Shown here in pieces: positions 5,666-5,919 of a stretch of 5,919 bases of DNA. Under the pieces are notes generated by a model. It was not told where the DNA came from and ran no database searches. It saw nothing but the letters and a program-made list of their open reading frames with translations. A program made the translations under genes and the position numbers. The stretch lies in assembly GCA_946639085.1 (NCBI GenBank), contig CAMPBP010000091.1, positions 1-5,919 on the forward strand. The letters run 5' to 3'. The stretch is from an uncultured Lachnospiraceae bacterium (GTDB lineage: Bacteria > Bacillota > Clostridia > Lachnospirales > Lachnospiraceae). Numbering within the stretch: position 1 is the stretch's first letter; each line of letters starts with the position of its first letter.

Positions 5666-5919
5666 ATGATACCTTATACATTTGCCCAGGTAGTTTTCTT
5701 TTTCCTGATATACTGCGTTATGGGCTGGATCATCGAATCTACATATGTTTCGATAAAAAATCGTAAACTGATAAACAGAGGTTTTATGCGTGGCCCCGTC
5801 ATTCCGATATACGGACTCGGGGCGCTTACGCTTCGCCTTACCTGTCTTCCGGTCATCAAATATCCGGTGCTCGTGTTCATCACCGGAATGATAAGCTGTA
5901 CCATTCTTGAATATGTCGC
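5666..5919 (+). CDS. Integral membrane protein, PF06541 'putative ABC-transporter type IV' family, N-terminal part
   Basis: The reading frame starts at ATG 5666 and runs open off the right edge, giving 84 codons plus two bases. Three hydrophobic segments are visible: about residues 6-28, 44-63 and 66-84. Family signatures are G20-W21 and E24 in the first segment (MGWIIES), then NRGFMRGPVIPIYGLGAL (37-54, with NRGF, GP and PIYG conserved), then TILEYV at the end. These match the PF06541 (CmpB-like) membrane proteins common in Clostridia. They are called ABC-transporter type IV permeases, though a transport role is not well proven. The start is supported by AGAGG at 5655-5659 and by the family's usual N-terminus. 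The gap to the upstream GTPase is nine bases, so it is very likely cotranscribed. The missing C-terminal part lies beyond the window. Confidence 0.85.
   Translation, partial: MIPYTFAQVVFFFLIYCVMGWIIESTYVSIKNRKLINRGFMRGPVIPIYGLGALTLRLTCLPVIKYPVLVFITGMISCTILEYV

Overview
This window reads as chromosomal DNA from a low-to-mid GC Gram-positive of the Clostridia, most likely Lachnospiraceae. That placement is inference from the protein sequences, the strong AGGAGG-type ribosome sites, the rpoD-trmK linkage and the kinase with a synthetase-like N-terminus. All recognised genes are on the + strand and packed closely. Stop codons are TGA, TAA, TAA, TAG, TAG and TAG in gene order, and Trp is encoded by TGG, so the standard bacterial code applies.

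Layout. Bases 1-171 are the 3' end of the housekeeping sigma factor gene (rpoD/sigA, region 4). It is interrupted by an in-frame TGA at 34-36, next to two other odd codons, which looks like sequence error at a contig edge. It overlaps trmK (171-869, tRNA adenine-22 N1-methyltransferase) by one base. Next is a 551-aa nucleoside (uridine-like) kinase with a ThrRS-like N-terminal half (888-2543). RNase P RNA (rnpB, about 2557-2907) follows, with a perfect TATAAT -10 hexamer just upstream that nearly touches the kinase stop codon.

The right half begins with a small membrane-anchored trypsin-like (HtrA-type, PDZ-less) serine protease (2941-3627). Two consecutive G3E/CobW-type P-loop GTPases come next. 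The first (3657-4697) has the CxCC metal motif and a very His-rich insert. The second (4724-5656) lacks CxCC and is fused to a C-terminal domain resembling TIGR03943/DUF1980 (YcgQ). The last gene (5666 to the window edge) is the start of a multi-pass membrane protein of the PF06541 'putative ABC-transporter type IV' family. The gaps of 29, 26 and 9 bases, with a ribosome site before each of the last three genes, suggest one transcription unit.

How the genes work together. The left block is information processing: transcription initiation, tRNA modification, nucleotide salvage and tRNA processing. The right block looks like metal handling at the cytoplasm-membrane boundary: a metallochaperone-type GTPase, a divergent partner GTPase carrying a permease-subunit-like domain, and membrane proteins. 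That joint role is inference from domain content and spacing. The GTPase pair is the most promising under-described element in the window.
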